Part shown: positions 44,544-54,056 of the stretch, in pieces
How positions within the stretch are numbered: the first letter of the stretch is position 1
How the letters are laid out: each line of letters opens with the position of its first letter
Source of the DNA: Pseudomonas fluorescens
Lineage (GTDB): Bacteria > Pseudomonadota > Gammaproteobacteria > Pseudomonadales > Pseudomonadaceae
Reading direction: 5' to 3'
Assembly: GCF_000967965.1 (NCBI RefSeq)
Contig: NZ_LACC01000011.1
Location: 248,001-312,000 of the forward strand
DNA length: 64,000 bases
Made by a program: the position numbers and the translations under genes
The notes under the pieces: model-generated
What the model saw: the letters and a program-made list of their open reading frames with translations, nothing else
Databases searched by the model: none
What the model was told of the DNA's origin: nothing

Positions 44544-46058
44544 ATGCTTGAACAGTACGTCAAAAAGATCCTCACCTCGCGCGTTTATGACGTTGCCGTA
44601 GAAACCCCGCTGCAGACTGCCCGCCAGCTCTCCGAGCGGCTGGGCAACAGCATTTGGCTCAAGCGCGAAGACTTGCAGCCGGTGTTCTCGTTCAAGATTC
44701 GCGGCGCCTACAACAAGTTGACCCAGTTGAGCGACGAAGAACGCGCTCGCGGTGTAGTTACCGCGTCGGCGGGCAACCATGCCCAGGGTCTGGCCTTGGC
44801 GGCAAAGGTGTTGGGCGTGAAAGCGACCATCGTCATGCCCAAGACCACCCCGGAGATCAAGGTCGAAGGCGTGCGCTCCCGTGGCGGCAAAGTGGTGCTG
44901 CACGGCGATTCGTTCCCGGAAGCCCTGGCCTACTCGCTGAAACTGGTCGACGAAAAAGGCTACGTCTACATTCACCCGTACGACGACCCCCACACCATTG
45001 CCGGGCAGGGCACCGTGGCGATGGAGATTCTGCGCCAGCACCCGCAGCCACTGGATGCGATTTTCGTCCCGGTGGGCGGCGGCGGCCTGATCGCCGGCAT
45101 CGCGGCGTACGTGAAGTACCTGCGCCCGGACATCAAGGTCATCGGCGTTGAGCCGGACGACTCCAATTGCCTGCAAGCCGCCATGGCAGCGGGCGAGCGC
45201 GTGGTGCTGCCGACTGTGGGCATCTTCGCGGACGGTGTTGCCGTGGCCCAGATCGGTCAGCACACCTTCGACATCTGCAAAGATTATGTCGATGAAGTGA
45301 TCACCGTCAGCACCGACGAAATCTGCGCCGCCATCAAGGATATCTACGATGATACCCGCTCGATCACCGAACCTGCCGGCGCTTTGGGCGTGGCGGGGAT
45401 CAAGAAGTATGTCGAGCAGCGCGGCGTCAGCGGCCAGACCTTCGTGGCCATCGACTCCGGGGCCAACGTCAACTTCGACCGCCTGCGCCACGTCGCCGAG
45501 CGTGCGGAGCTGGGCGAAGGCCGCGAAGCGATCATCGCCGTGACCATTCCCGAGAAACCGGGCAGCTTCAAGGCGTTCTGCGAGGCCATCGGCAAGCGCC
45601 AGATCACCGAATTCAACTACCGCTACAACACCGGCAGCGAAGCGCACATCTTTGTCGGCGTGCAGACCCATCCGGAAAACGACCCGCGTAGCGCGTTGAT
45701 CGCCAGCCTGAGCGAGCAGGGTTTCCCGGTGCTGGACCTGACCGACAACGAACTGGCCAAGCTGCACATCCGCCACATGGTCGGCGGGCGTGCGGCGCAT
45801 GTGGTCGATGAAGTGGTCCTGCGTTTCGAATTCCCGGAGCGTCCGGGCGCGCTGTTCAACTTCCTCAACAAGCTCGGCGGGCGCTGGAACATCTCGATGT
45901 TCCACTACCGCAACCATGGCGCGGCCGATGGCCGGGTCGTCGCGGGCCTGCAAGTGCCCCACGACGAGCGCCACTTGGTGCCGGCGGCGCTGGAAGAAAT
46001 CGGTTACCCGTACTGGGACGAAAGCGACAACCCGGCCTATCAGCTGTTTCTTGGCTGA
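44544..46058 (+). CDS. ilvA: threonine ammonia-lyase, biosynthetic
   Basis: A 504-residue PLP enzyme that converts threonine to 2-oxobutyrate, the committed step to isoleucine. The PLP lysine is Lys51 in VFSFKIRGAYNKL; ASAGNHAQGLALAAKV and the glycine-rich GGGGLIAGIAAY loop bind the cofactor. The C-terminal third (from about residue 330) holds two ACT-like regulatory domains (FCEAIGKRQITEFNYRYN; LFNFLNKLGGRWNISMFHYR) for isoleucine inhibition and valine activation, so this is the long allosteric form. It is divergent from rpiA. Confidence 0.97.
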   Translation: MLEQYVKKILTSRVYDVAVETPLQTARQLSERLGNSIWLKREDLQPVFSFKIRGAYNKLTQLSDEERARGVVTASAGNHAQGLALAAKVLGVKATIVMPKTTPEIKVEGVRSRGGKVVLHGDSFPEALAYSLKLVDEKGYVYIHPYDDPHTIAGQGTVAMEILRQHPQPLDAIFVPVGGGGLIAGIAAYVKYLRPDIKVIGVEPDDSNCLQAAMAAGERVVLPTVGIFADGVAVAQIGQHTFDICKDYVDEVITVSTDEICAAIKDIYDDTRSITEPAGALGVAGIKKYVEQRGVSGQTFVAIDSGANVNFDRLRHVAERAELGEGREAIIAVTIPEKPGSFKAFCEAIGKRQITEFNYRYNTGSEAHIFVGVQTHPENDPRSALIASLSEQGFPVLDLTDNELAKLHIRHMVGGRAAHVVDEVVLRFEFPERPGALFNFLNKLGGRWNISMFHYRNHGAADGRVVAGLQVPHDERHLVPAALEEIGYPYWDESDNPAYQLFLG

Positions 46059-46098
46059 ACAGCTACGCTGACGGGCAAGGCAATAAGGAGTTCTGACA

Positions 46099-46524
46099 AT
46101 GGAAACGTTAACTGCCCTGAAAGCGGCGCACATGGTGGCAACTGTTGTACTGCTGGCTTGTGCGCTGGGGCTGGGAGTCTGGGTTTTGCTTGCGCGGCGC
46201 AAGGGTGACGCGACAGCGGGTAGTCGCACCTTGCAGCGGCCAAGGGTGTTTGTCTGGCTGCTGATGGGGCTGGCGCTGCTGAGCATGCCGTTTACCGGCT
46301 GGTGGATGGTGCATCTGGTGGGCTGGCCGCTGGGGCAGACCTGGTTGCTGGCCTCCAGCGTGCTTTACACCGTGGCGGCACTGGCGTGGTTCTGGCTGCT
46401 GGTGCGGCTCAACAAACTGCGCAAGACGCCGGCTGGGGTGGGGAAATTCACCTTTGCCTTGGCGTTGTTCAGTTTTGTCTGTCTTGTGGCCATTGCCGGG
46501 TTGATGGGTGCCAAGCCTGTTTAA
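46099..46524 (+). CDS. DUF2269-like integral membrane protein
   Basis: A 141-residue protein with four hydrophobic segments at about residues 12-32, 50-70, 78-100 and 115-135. It begins METLTALKAAHMVATVVLLA and contains the conserved polar His and Gly/Trp positions of small DUF2269-type membrane proteins (AHMVA; TGWWMVHLVGWPL). It lies 40 bp after ilvA with AAGGAG before the ATG. Function unknown. Confidence 0.75.
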   Translation: METLTALKAAHMVATVVLLACALGLGVWVLLARRKGDATAGSRTLQRPRVFVWLLMGLALLSMPFTGWWMVHLVGWPLGQTWLLASSVLYTVAALAWFWLLVRLNKLRKTPAGVGKFTFALALFSFVCLVAIAGLMGAKPV

Positions 46525-46546
46525 GGCTGGAGACCGTATCGACCCA

Positions 46547-46613
46547 ATCGCGAGCAGGCTCACTCCTACATTGGAATGCGTTCCCCTGTAGGAGTGAGCC
46601 TGCTCGCGATAGC
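46547..46613. repeat. outward-facing REP pair
   Basis: ATCGCGAGCAGGCTCACTCC plus TACA, then TGTAGGAGTGAGCCTGCTCG plus CGAT, only about 16 bp apart, so the order of the two arms is reversed relative to the 92-bp REPINs. Confidence 0.85.
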
Positions 46614-46617
46614 AATG

Positions 46618-47274
46618 TTAGTCGCGCAACGAAATCACCGGCCAACCCCGCTTCTCGGCCTCGGCCCGCAGATTCGGGTCGGGATCAACCGCTACCGCAT
46701 GAGTCACCTGCTCCAGCAACGGAAAATCATTCATCGAGTCGCTATAGAAGTAGCTGTCTTCCAGCGTAAACCCGGTTTCTTCCAGCCAGCGATTCAAACG
46801 CGTCACCTTGCCCTCGCGGAAGCACGGCACGTCGGTGCTGCGCCCGGTGTAGCGGCCGTCGAGCATTTCGCATTCGGTGGCGATCAGTGTTTCGACACCC
46901 AGGCGCTCGGCAATCGGCCCGGTGACGAAGCGATTGGTGGCGGTGATGATGACCAGTTTGTCGCCGGCCGCGCGGTGCTTGGCCAGCAACTCGATGGCCT
47001 TGGGCAGCAGGATCGGTTCGATGCAGTCGCGCATGTAATCGCTGTGCCACTGATCCAGCGTGGCCATTTCGGTGCGGCCGAGCACTTCCAGGCAGAAGTT
47101 CAGGTAGGCGGCGTTATCCAGTTTGCCGGCCAGATAATCCTGGTAGAACGCATCGTTGCGAGCCTTGTAGGCGACGGCGTCGAGAAAGCCGCGCTCGCAC
47201 AGGTAATCGCCCCAAGCGTGATCGCTGTCACCGCCCAGAAGGGTGTTGTCCAAATCGAATAAAGCCAGGCGCAT
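46618..47274 (-). CDS. HAD-family phosphatase (SerB/HAD-IB type)
   Basis: A 218-residue HAD-IB hydrolase. Motif I is [11 protein letters not shown] with nucleophile Asp7 and acid Asp9. Motif II is the threonine of VIITATNRF, motif III the lysine of REGKVTRL and motif IV the aspartates of [14 protein letters not shown]. The helical cap contains [15 protein letters not shown]. Close relatives act as phosphoserine or histidinol-phosphate phosphatases. In P. aeruginosa a similar gene sits next to rppH. Exact substrate uncertain. Confidence 0.88.
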   Translation of the reverse strand: MRLALFDLDNTLLGGDSDHAWGDYLCERGFLDAVAYKARNDAFYQDYLAGKLDNAAYLNFCLEVLGRTEMATLDQWHSDYMRDCIEPILLPKAIELLAKHRAAGDKLVIITATNRFVTGPIAERLGVETLIATECEMLDGRYTGRSTDVPCFREGKVTRLNRWLEETGFTLEDSYFYSDSMNDFPLLEQVTHAVAVDPDPNLRAEAEKRGWPVISLRD

Positions 47275-47417
47275 TACAGTTACCCGCTGAAAAGTCAGTA
47301 AAAAGGCGACAAGAATACGGTCTTTTCACAAGAGTGCACATAAGGTAGGAACCTTCGTTGCCGCCTTAACAACCTTTGTGGAACAATGCGGCGACATGCG
47401 TTTGCGAGGTTGTTGCC

Positions 47418-47897
47418 GTGATCGACCCCGATGGTTTTCGCCCCAATGTCGGGATCATTCTGACGAATGACGCCGGCCAGGTGCTATGGGCTCGCCGAAT
47501 CAATCAAGATGCCTGGCAGTTTCCGCAGGGTGGAATCAACCCCGAAGAGACGCCGGAAGACGCCTTGTACCGCGAGCTGAACGAAGAAGTGGGCCTGGAG
47601 CGCGAAGATGTTGAAATTCTCGCCTGCACCCGGGGCTGGTTGCGCTATCGTTTGCCGCAACGTCTGGTACGTACCCACAGCCAACCGCTGTGCATCGGCC
47701 AGAAACAGAAATGGTTTCTCCTGCGCCTGATCTCCAACGAGCAGCGGGTGCGGATGGATTTGACCGGTAAACCGGAATTCGATGGCTGGCGCTGGGTCAG
47801 TTATTGGTATCCGTTGGGCCAGGTGGTGACATTCAAGCGCGAGGTGTATCGACGCGCTCTCAAAGAGCTTGCCCCGCGCCTTTTAGCGCGCGACTGA
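47418..47897 (+). CDS. rppH: RNA pyrophosphohydrolase
   Basis: A 159-residue Nudix enzyme that removes pyrophosphate from 5'-triphosphorylated mRNA and so starts decay. The Nudix box covers about residues 38-60 ([20 protein letters not shown], then VGL), preceded by DAWQFPQ. The GTG at 47418 is chosen because it gives the family N-terminus [16 protein letters not shown] and has GAGG upstream; in-frame codons further up add a non-conserved stretch. It is followed after 22 bp by ptsP, the usual partner. Confidence 0.95.
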
Positions 47898-47919
47898 CGA
47901 CGGAGTTCGACCCCGAGCC

Positions 47920-50199
47920 ATGCTCAATACGCTGCGCAAGATCGTCCAGGAAGTTAACTCCGCCAAGGATCTCAAGGCGGCGTTGGGGATTATTGTGTTG
48001 CGCGTCAAAGAGGCCATGGGCAGCCAGGTCTGCTCGGTCTACCTGCTTGATCCGGAGACCAACCGGTTCGTGCTGATGGCCACCGAGGGCTTGAACAAGC
48101 GCTCGATCGGCAAGGTCAGCATGGCCCCCAACGAAGGTCTGGTGGGTCTGGTCGGCACGCGTGAAGAACCCCTGAACCTCGAAAACGCCGCGGACCACCC
48201 GCGCTACCGCTACTTCGCCGAAACCGGTGAAGAGCGCTACGCCTCGTTCCTCGGTGCACCGATCATTCACCACCGCCGCGTCGTCGGCGTGTTGGTCATC
48301 CAGCAAAAAGAACGTCGCCAGTTCGATGAAGGGGAAGAAGCCTTCCTCGTGACCATGAGCGCGCAACTCGCCGGTGTTATCGCCCACGCCGAAGCCACCG
48401 GTTCGATCCGTGGTCTCGGCCGTCAGGGCAAAGGCATCCAGGAAGCCAAGTTCATCGGCGTGCCGGGTTCGCCAGGTGCGGCGGTCGGTACGGCGGTGGT
48501 CATGCTGCCACCGGCCGATCTGGATGTGGTGCCGGACAAGAGCATCGCTGACATCGACGCCGAGCTCAAACTGTTCAAGACCGCCATCGAAGGCGTACGC
48601 GCCGACATGCGCACGTTGTCCGCCAAGCTCGCCACGCAGTTGCGCCCGGAAGAGCGGGCATTGTTCGACGTCTACCTGATGATGCTCGACGATGCCGCGC
48701 TGGGCAGCGAAGTCACCACCGTGATCAAGACCGGCCAGTGGGCCCAGGGCGCCTTGCGCCAAGTGGTCACCGATCACGTCAACCGTTTCGAATTGATGGA
48801 CGACGCTTACCTGCGCGAGCGTGCATCCGACGTCAAGGACCTCGGTCGTCGCCTGCTCGCCTACTTGCAGGAAGAGCGCCAGCAAACCCTGGTCTACCCC
48901 GACAACACCATTCTGGTCAGCGAGGAACTGACGCCGGCGATGCTCGGCGAGGTGCCGGAAGGCAAGCTGGCCGGTCTGGTATCGGTGCTCGGCTCCGGTA
49001 ACTCCCACGTCGCGATCCTGGCGCGTGCCATGGGCATCCCGACGGTGATGGGCCTGGTCGACCTGCCGTACTCCAAGGTCGACGGCATACAGATGATCGT
49101 CGACGGCTACCACGGCGAGGTCTACACCAACCCGAGTGACGTGCTGCGCAAGCAGTTCGCCGAAGTGGTCGAGGAAGAGAAACAACTGGCCCTCGGGCTG
49201 GATGCGCTGCGCGATCTGCCGTGCGTGACGGTCGATGGCCACCGCATGCCGCTGTGGGTCAACACCGGCCTGCTGGCGGATGTGGCGCGCGCGCAGAAGC
49301 GCGGTGCCGAAGGCGTGGGCCTGTACCGCACCGAAGTGCCGTTCATGATCAACCAGCGTTTCCCGAGCGAAAAGGAACAACTGGCGATCTACCGCGAGCA
49401 ACTGGCCGCGTTCCACCCGCAACCGGTGACCATGCGCAGCCTGGACATCGGCGGTGACAAGGCGCTGTCGTACTTCCCGATCAAGGAAGACAACCCGTTC
49501 CTCGGCTGGCGCGGCATTCGCGTCACCCTCGACCACCCGGAAATCTTCCTGGTGCAGACCCGCGCCATGCTCAAGGCCAGCGAAGGCCTGAACAACCTGC
49601 GAATCCTGCTGCCGATGATTTCCGGCACTCACGAGCTGGAAGAAGCCCTGCACCTGATCCACCGCGCCTGGGGCGAAGTGCGCGACGAAGGCACTGACGT
49701 GCCGATGCCGCCGGTTGGCGTGATGATCGAGATTCCGGCGGCGGTGTATCAGACCAAGGAACTGGCGCGGCAAGTGGACTTCCTGTCGGTCGGTTCCAAC
49801 GACCTGACCCAGTACCTGTTGGCTGTGGACCGCAACAACCCGCGGGTGGCCGACCTCTACGATTACCTGCACCCGGCGGTGCTTCAGGCGCTGCAGAACG
49901 TGGTGCGTGATGCTCACGCCGAAGGCAAGCCAGTGAGTATCTGCGGTGAAATGGCCGGTGACCCGGCGGCGGCGGTGCTGTTGATGGCGATGGGTTTCGA
50001 CAGCCTGTCGATGAACGCCACCAACTTGCCGAAAGTGAAGTGGATGCTGCGCCAGATCAACCTGAGCAAGGCCAAGGAATTGCTGGCTGAGCTGATGACC
50101 ATCGACAACCCGCAAGTGATTCACAGCTCGTTGCAATTGGCGCTGAAGAACCTCGGGTTGTCGCGGATGATCAATCCGGCAGCAATCAAGCCTCTCTAA
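47920..50199 (+). CDS. ptsP: phosphoenolpyruvate-protein phosphotransferase PtsP (enzyme I-Ntr)
   Basis: A 759-residue enzyme I of the nitrogen PTS, which passes phosphate from PEP to NPr and EIIA-Ntr. A GAF domain occupies about residues 1-160 (VRVKEAMGSQVCSVYLLDPE-like segment near its start). The phosphohistidine is His363 in GSGNSHVAILARAMGIPTVM. The C-terminal PEP-binding barrel has TEVPFMIN, SVGSNDLTQYLLAVDRNN and the active-site cysteine in VSICGEMAGDP. Length and order (rppH-ptsP) are standard. The system links carbon/nitrogen status to potassium transport and, in pseudomonads, to virulence and storage polymers. Confidence 0.97.
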   Translation: MLNTLRKIVQEVNSAKDLKAALGIIVLRVKEAMGSQVCSVYLLDPETNRFVLMATEGLNKRSIGKVSMAPNEGLVGLVGTREEPLNLENAADHPRYRYFAETGEERYASFLGAPIIHHRRVVGVLVIQQKERRQFDEGEEAFLVTMSAQLAGVIAHAEATGSIRGLGRQGKGIQEAKFIGVPGSPGAAVGTAVVMLPPADLDVVPDKSIADIDAELKLFKTAIEGVRADMRTLSAKLATQLRPEERALFDVYLMMLDDAALGSEVTTVIKTGQWAQGALRQVVTDHVNRFELMDDAYLRERASDVKDLGRRLLAYLQEERQQTLVYPDNTILVSEELTPAMLGEVPEGKLAGLVSVLGSGNSHVAILARAMGIPTVMGLVDLPYSKVDGIQMIVDGYHGEVYTNPSDVLRKQFAEVVEEEKQLALGLDALRDLPCVTVDGHRMPLWVNTGLLADVARAQKRGAEGVGLYRTEVPFMINQRFPSEKEQLAIYREQLAAFHPQPVTMRSLDIGGDKALSYFPIKEDNPFLGWRGIRVTLDHPEIFLVQTRAMLKASEGLNNLRILLPMISGTHELEEALHLIHRAWGEVRDEGTDVPMPPVGVMIEIPAAVYQTKELARQVDFLSVGSNDLTQYLLAVDRNNPRVADLYDYLHPAVLQALQNVVRDAHAEGKPVSICGEMAGDPAAAVLLMAMGFDSLSMNATNLPKVKWMLRQINLSKAKELLAELMTIDNPQVIHSSLQLALKNLGLSRMINPAAIKPL

Positions 50200-50213
50200 A
50201 ACGCTGACGGCCC

Positions 50214-50346
50214 CTGTGGCGAGGGAGCTTGCTCCCGCTGGAGTGCGAAGCGCTCCTAATCCGGCTAATGCGGTTTTTCAGAAAAACTGCGGTAGCTGGA
50301 TTGCAACTGCTTCGCAGCCGAGCGGGAGCAAGCTCCCTCGCCACAG
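50214..50346. repeat. long REP-pair element, GTGGCGAGGGAGC class
   Basis: A 133-bp element with inverted CTGTGGCGAGGGAGCTTGCT-type ends and an interior with TTTTTCAGAAAAACTG and smaller stems. It resembles 17460-17595 at its ends and in the GTGCGAAGCGCTCCTAA segment. Confidence 0.87.
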
Positions 50347-50358
50347 GACCGCGCCAGA

Positions 50359-51105
50359 TCAAATTTTTAGTTCCACTTCCCCAAGATGCCCGCCATACGG
50401 CCCGAAACTTCTTTCGACCAGATGCAATGTCCCATCCGCCTGCACAATCAACGCCGTACTCGCCCGCGTTCCATAGCTCTGACTGGCAATGAACACGCTC
50501 GACAACAGAGTTTCAGTGGCCAGTCCCACTCCGGTATCCGGCAACTCGGCAAACGGCGCGGTTTGCGCATCGCTCAATAACGCCAGCAGCGCCTGAGGCT
50601 GCGGATCATCCAGTACCTCGCTCAAGGCAGCCTTGGCCTTGAGCAGTTTCGGCCATGGCGTATCCAGCCCGGCGTTCGACACGCCGTAGACTCCCGGTTG
50701 CAGCATCACGGCTTGCGATTCCCGGGCATTGAAGTGCCAAAGCTCGTTTCTGTTGCCAACCAGTAGATTGAACCCGCCATATTCAGGCGAACGTCTGACA
50801 ACGTCGGCCAAATAGTCATCAATCGAGCAATCGCCCTCGAGGAATCGCGCGACCAGCTCCCCACGAGACTTGCGCCCCGGCGGTCGATGGGGATCGCGAA
50901 TATTGGTCAGCGCCGCAAATCGTCCGTTGGCGCCGACACCGAGCCAGGTGCCACCGGCCTCGAGGTCGCGCCCCGCATGCACATGCGGCGCTTCGGGCCA
51001 TGGCGCCAGCGGCAGGCTGGGGCGGGCGTAGAACTCATCGCGATTGGCCGCCACGACCAGCGGCTGGGCATGACCCGGTCGCCAGGCAAAAACAATCAGG
51101 CACAT
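50359..51105 (-). CDS. NRDE family protein
   Basis: A 248-residue protein with the name-giving NRDE motif at residues 21-24 (VAANRDEFYARPSLPL), Cys2 directly after the initiator Met and GTWLGVGANGRFAALTNIRD. The sequence resembles Ntn-type hydrolases related to the Golgi TANGO2 group, where Cys2 could be the nucleophile after Met removal, but no activity is established. It is divergent from the TauE/SafE-type gene. The eukaryotic relatives are linked to heme or lipid handling. Confidence 0.87.
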   Translation of the reverse strand: MCLIVFAWRPGHAQPLVVAANRDEFYARPSLPLAPWPEAPHVHAGRDLEAGGTWLGVGANGRFAALTNIRDPHRPPGRKSRGELVARFLEGDCSIDDYLADVVRRSPEYGGFNLLVGNRNELWHFNARESQAVMLQPGVYGVSNAGLDTPWPKLLKAKAALSEVLDDPQPQALLALLSDAQTAPFAELPDTGVGLATETLLSSVFIASQSYGTRASTALIVQADGTLHLVERSFGPYGGHLGEVELKI

Positions 51106-51240
51106 CAGGCTGTCCTTGTGTGTTTTTTGTTCACTCTACGCAGACATCGCTCATCGATCCATCGCCTTGCACAGTGGAGCTTGAGGCCATGCATCCGTTA
51201 CCATGCCGCTCCGGTTTTGGGGAGGCGAGCGGGGACGACC

Positions 51241-52023
51241 ATGGAATTTCTGCTCTATCTGGCGCTCGGCGCCTGTGCGGGTGTGCTCGCCGGGCTGTTT
51301 GGCGTGGGCGGCGGGATCATCATCGTCCCGGTGCTGGTGTTCAGCTTCACGGCCCAAGGGTTCGATCCGTCGATCCTCACGCATCTGGCAGTGGGTACCT
51401 CCCTGGCGACGATCATCTTTACTTCGGTCAATTCGGTACGTGAGCATCACCGCCGTGGCGCTGTACGTTGGCCGATCTTCATGTGGATGACCGTTGGCAT
51501 TCTGATCGGTGCCGGGTTCGGCGCGCTGACGGCGGAAGCGATCTCCGGCCCCAACCTGCAGAAACTCATTGGCGTATTCGCCCTGGTGATCGCCGCTCAG
51601 CTTGCGCTGGATGTCAAACCCAAGGCCAGCCGAACCGTGCCGGGCAAACTCGGTCTGACCGTGGCCGGCAGTGTAATTGGCTGGGCTTCGGCGATTTTCG
51701 GCATTGGCGGCGGTTCGTTGACCGTGCCATTCCTGACCTGGCGCAGTGTGCCGATGCAGCAAGCCGTGGCCACTTCATCGGCCTGCGGTCTGCCGATTGC
51801 CCTGGCCAGTGCATTAAGTTTCATGATTCTGGGCTGGCACGATCCGTTGCTCCCGGCCCATAGTCTCGGTTTCATTTACTTGCCGGCGTTGCTGGGCATT
51901 GCCCTGACCAGCATGGTCTTCGCCCGCTTCGGTGCGCGACTGGCCCACAACCTGTCGCCAAAGTTGCTGAAACGGCTGTTTGCCGCTTTGCTGTTCTGCG
52001 TCGGCCTGAACTTCCTGCTCTGA
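51241..52023 (+). CDS. TauE/SafE-family membrane transporter
   Basis: A 260-residue integral membrane protein with about eight hydrophobic segments. The family repeats are GLFGVGGGIIIVPVLV near the N-terminus and ASAIFGIGGGSLTVPFLTWR near the middle. Members export sulfite, sulfoacetate or related anions; substrate here unknown. The start at 51241 gives the typical MEFLLYLALGACAGVLAGLF; longer in-frame versions run through the divergent NRDE gene promoter. The lgt gene follows after 83 bp. Confidence 0.88.
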   Translation: MEFLLYLALGACAGVLAGLFGVGGGIIIVPVLVFSFTAQGFDPSILTHLAVGTSLATIIFTSVNSVREHHRRGAVRWPIFMWMTVGILIGAGFGALTAEAISGPNLQKLIGVFALVIAAQLALDVKPKASRTVPGKLGLTVAGSVIGWASAIFGIGGGSLTVPFLTWRSVPMQQAVATSSACGLPIALASALSFMILGWHDPLLPAHSLGFIYLPALLGIALTSMVFARFGARLAHNLSPKLLKRLFAALLFCVGLNFLL

Positions 52024-52106
52024 CGGGCAGCGCAATCCTGGCTTAATCCTGAGGTGGCAGCGTCGCCCGGGAATTTTTAAGATTTGAACTCTAACGAGGA
52101 GTCGCA

Positions 52107-52913
52107 ATGCTGCCTTACCCGCAGATCGACCCGGTGGCCCTGGCCATCGGTCCGCTGAAAATCCACTGGTACGGTCTGATGTACCTGATCGGCATCGGCG
52201 GCGCCTGGCTGCTGGCGTCCCGCCGCTTGAACCGCTTCGACCCGACCTGGACCAAGGAGAAACTCTCCGACATGGTGTTCTGGATGTCGATGGGGGTGAT
52301 CGTCGGCGGGCGACTGGGTTATGTGTTGTTCTACGATCTGAGCGCCTATCTGGCCAACCCGACGCTGATTTTCGAAGTGTGGAAGGGCGGCATGTCGTTC
52401 CACGGCGGTTTCATCGGCGTGATGCTGGCGGCGTTGTGGTTCGGCAAGAAGAACAACAAGTCGTTCTTCCAGCTGATGGATTTCGTTGCGCCGATGGTGC
52501 CGATTGGCCTGGGCGCCGGGCGTATCGGCAACTTCATCAACGCCGAGCTGTGGGGCAAGGCAACCGATGTGCCGTGGGCGATGGTCTTTCCGACCGATCC
52601 GGCGCAACTGGCGCGTCACCCGTCGCAGTTGTACCAGTTCGCCCTCGAAGGCGTGGCGTTGTTCCTGATCCTCTGGCTGTTCTCGCGCAAGCCGCGGCCG
52701 ACCATGGCGGTATCGGGGATGTTCGCGCTGTTCTATGGCATCTTCCGTTTCATCGTCGAGTTCGTCCGCGTACCGGACGCCCAGTTGGGCTATCTGGCCT
52801 GGAACTGGCTGACCATGGGCCAGGTGCTGTGCGTGCCGATGATCGTCGGCGGTCTGTTCCTGATCTGGCTGGCGTATCACCGCGCCCCGGCGACTCCAGC
52901 GGCAGCCGTATAA
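52107..52913 (+). CDS. lgt: prolipoprotein diacylglyceryl transferase
   Basis: A 268-residue inner-membrane enzyme that transfers diacylglycerol from phosphatidylglycerol to the lipobox cysteine of prolipoproteins. The Lgt signature [18 protein letters not shown] is present, with the conserved arginine, along with [23 protein letters not shown] (the catalytic histidine region) and [13 protein letters not shown]. Seven membrane segments fit the hydropathy. GAGGAG precedes the ATG. It is followed by thyA after 49 bp, the standard lgt-thyA pair. Confidence 0.97.
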   Translation: MLPYPQIDPVALAIGPLKIHWYGLMYLIGIGGAWLLASRRLNRFDPTWTKEKLSDMVFWMSMGVIVGGRLGYVLFYDLSAYLANPTLIFEVWKGGMSFHGGFIGVMLAALWFGKKNNKSFFQLMDFVAPMVPIGLGAGRIGNFINAELWGKATDVPWAMVFPTDPAQLARHPSQLYQFALEGVALFLILWLFSRKPRPTMAVSGMFALFYGIFRFIVEFVRVPDAQLGYLAWNWLTMGQVLCVPMIVGGLFLIWLAYHRAPATPAAAV

Positions 52914-52962
52914 AATTCGAACCCCGCAGCGATGGTTGCGGGTTCAAGGACACAGGTAATTC

Positions 52963-53934
52963 ATGAAGCAATATCTCGAACTGGTCGCCCACGTCATCAA
53001 GAACGGCACCAAACAGGCCAACCGTACCGGTGTGAACACCATCAGCTTTCCCGGTGCGATGCTGCGTTATGACCTGCAGGAAGGTTTCCCGGCGATCACC
53101 ACGCGCAAGATGGCGTTCAAATCGGCCATCGGCGAAATGTGCGGGTTCCTGCGCGGCGTGAACAACGCTGCCGAATTTCGGGCGTTGGGCTGCAAGGTCT
53201 GGGACCAGAACGCCAACGAAAACGCCCAGTGGCTGGCCAACCCGTTCCGTCAGGGCGAAGACGACCTCGGCGAAATCTACGGCGTGCAATGGCGCAAATG
53301 GCCGGCGTACAAGCAGATCCCGGTCAGCAACCCGGCTGCCATCGAGCAGACCCTGAAGCAAGGCTACCGCCAGATTGCCGAAGGCGAGGAGGATGGCCAG
53401 GCCTACGTGGTGCTGTACAAGGCCATCGACCAGGTTCGCCAGTGCGTCGACACCATCATCAAGGACCCGGGCAGCCGCCGCATCCTGTTCCACGGCTGGA
53501 ACTGCGCCCAGCTCGATGAAATGGCGTTGCCGCCGTGCCACCTGCTGTACCAGTTCCACCCGAATGTCGAGACCAAAGAGATCTCTCTGACCCTCTACAT
53601 CCGTTCCAACGACCTGGGCCTGGGCACGCCGTTCAACCTCACCGAAGGTGCTGCGCTGCTGAGCCTGATCGGTCGTCTGACGGGCTACACGCCGCGCTGG
53701 TTCACCTATTTCATCGGTGATGCCCACGTCTACGAAAACCACCTGGAGATGCTCAACGAACAGCTCAAGCGCGAGCCGTTCCCGATGCCGAAACTGGTGA
53801 TTTCCGACCGTGTGCCGGAGTTTGCCAAGACGGGTGTTTATCAGCCTGAATGGCTGGAGCTGGTGGAACCGGGCGATTTCTCGCTGCAAGGCTACGAGCA
53901 CCACGCGCCGATGACCGCGCCGATGGCGGTCTAA
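52963..53934 (+). CDS. thyA: thymidylate synthase, long form
   Basis: A 323-residue ThyA that methylates dUMP to dTMP using methylene-tetrahydrofolate. The nucleophile is Cys192 in [10 protein letters not shown]. Arg214 lies in [14 protein letters not shown], and Asn225, which selects uracil over cytosine, is kept. The protein is about 60 residues longer than the 264-residue E. coli enzyme; the extra segment lies mainly between about residues 85 and 160 ([40 protein letters not shown]). The RSND sequence replaces the more common RSCD. Both ends are intact, so it should be active. Confidence 0.95.
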   Translation: MKQYLELVAHVIKNGTKQANRTGVNTISFPGAMLRYDLQEGFPAITTRKMAFKSAIGEMCGFLRGVNNAAEFRALGCKVWDQNANENAQWLANPFRQGEDDLGEIYGVQWRKWPAYKQIPVSNPAAIEQTLKQGYRQIAEGEEDGQAYVVLYKAIDQVRQCVDTIIKDPGSRRILFHGWNCAQLDEMALPPCHLLYQFHPNVETKEISLTLYIRSNDLGLGTPFNLTEGAALLSLIGRLTGYTPRWFTYFIGDAHVYENHLEMLNEQLKREPFPMPKLVISDRVPEFAKTGVYQPEWLELVEPGDFSLQGYEHHAPMTAPMAV

Positions 53935-53950
53935 AAAACCACCACCGACC

Positions 53951-54041
53951 CTGTGGGAGCGAGCTTGCTCGCGATAGCGGTTTGTCAGTCACATCAATGT
54001 TGAATGTGCCGCCGTCATCGCGAGCAAGCTCGCTCCCACAG
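53951..54041. repeat. 91-bp REPIN
   Basis: CTGTGGGAGCGAGCTTGCTC, CGATAGCGGTTTGTCAGTCA, a short spacer and the inverted unit, between convergent thyA and cadR. Confidence 0.92.
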
Positions 54042-54056
54042 AGTTTTGTGTTGTTT

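Noticed and set aside
47860-50136. A 758-codon open frame antisense to ptsP
   Set aside because: It mirrors the codon pattern of the GC-rich ptsP gene, has no ribosome site or family motif, and ptsP on the other strand is unmistakable. Similar antisense frames over ilvA, argA, spuB and cadA were rejected for the same reason.
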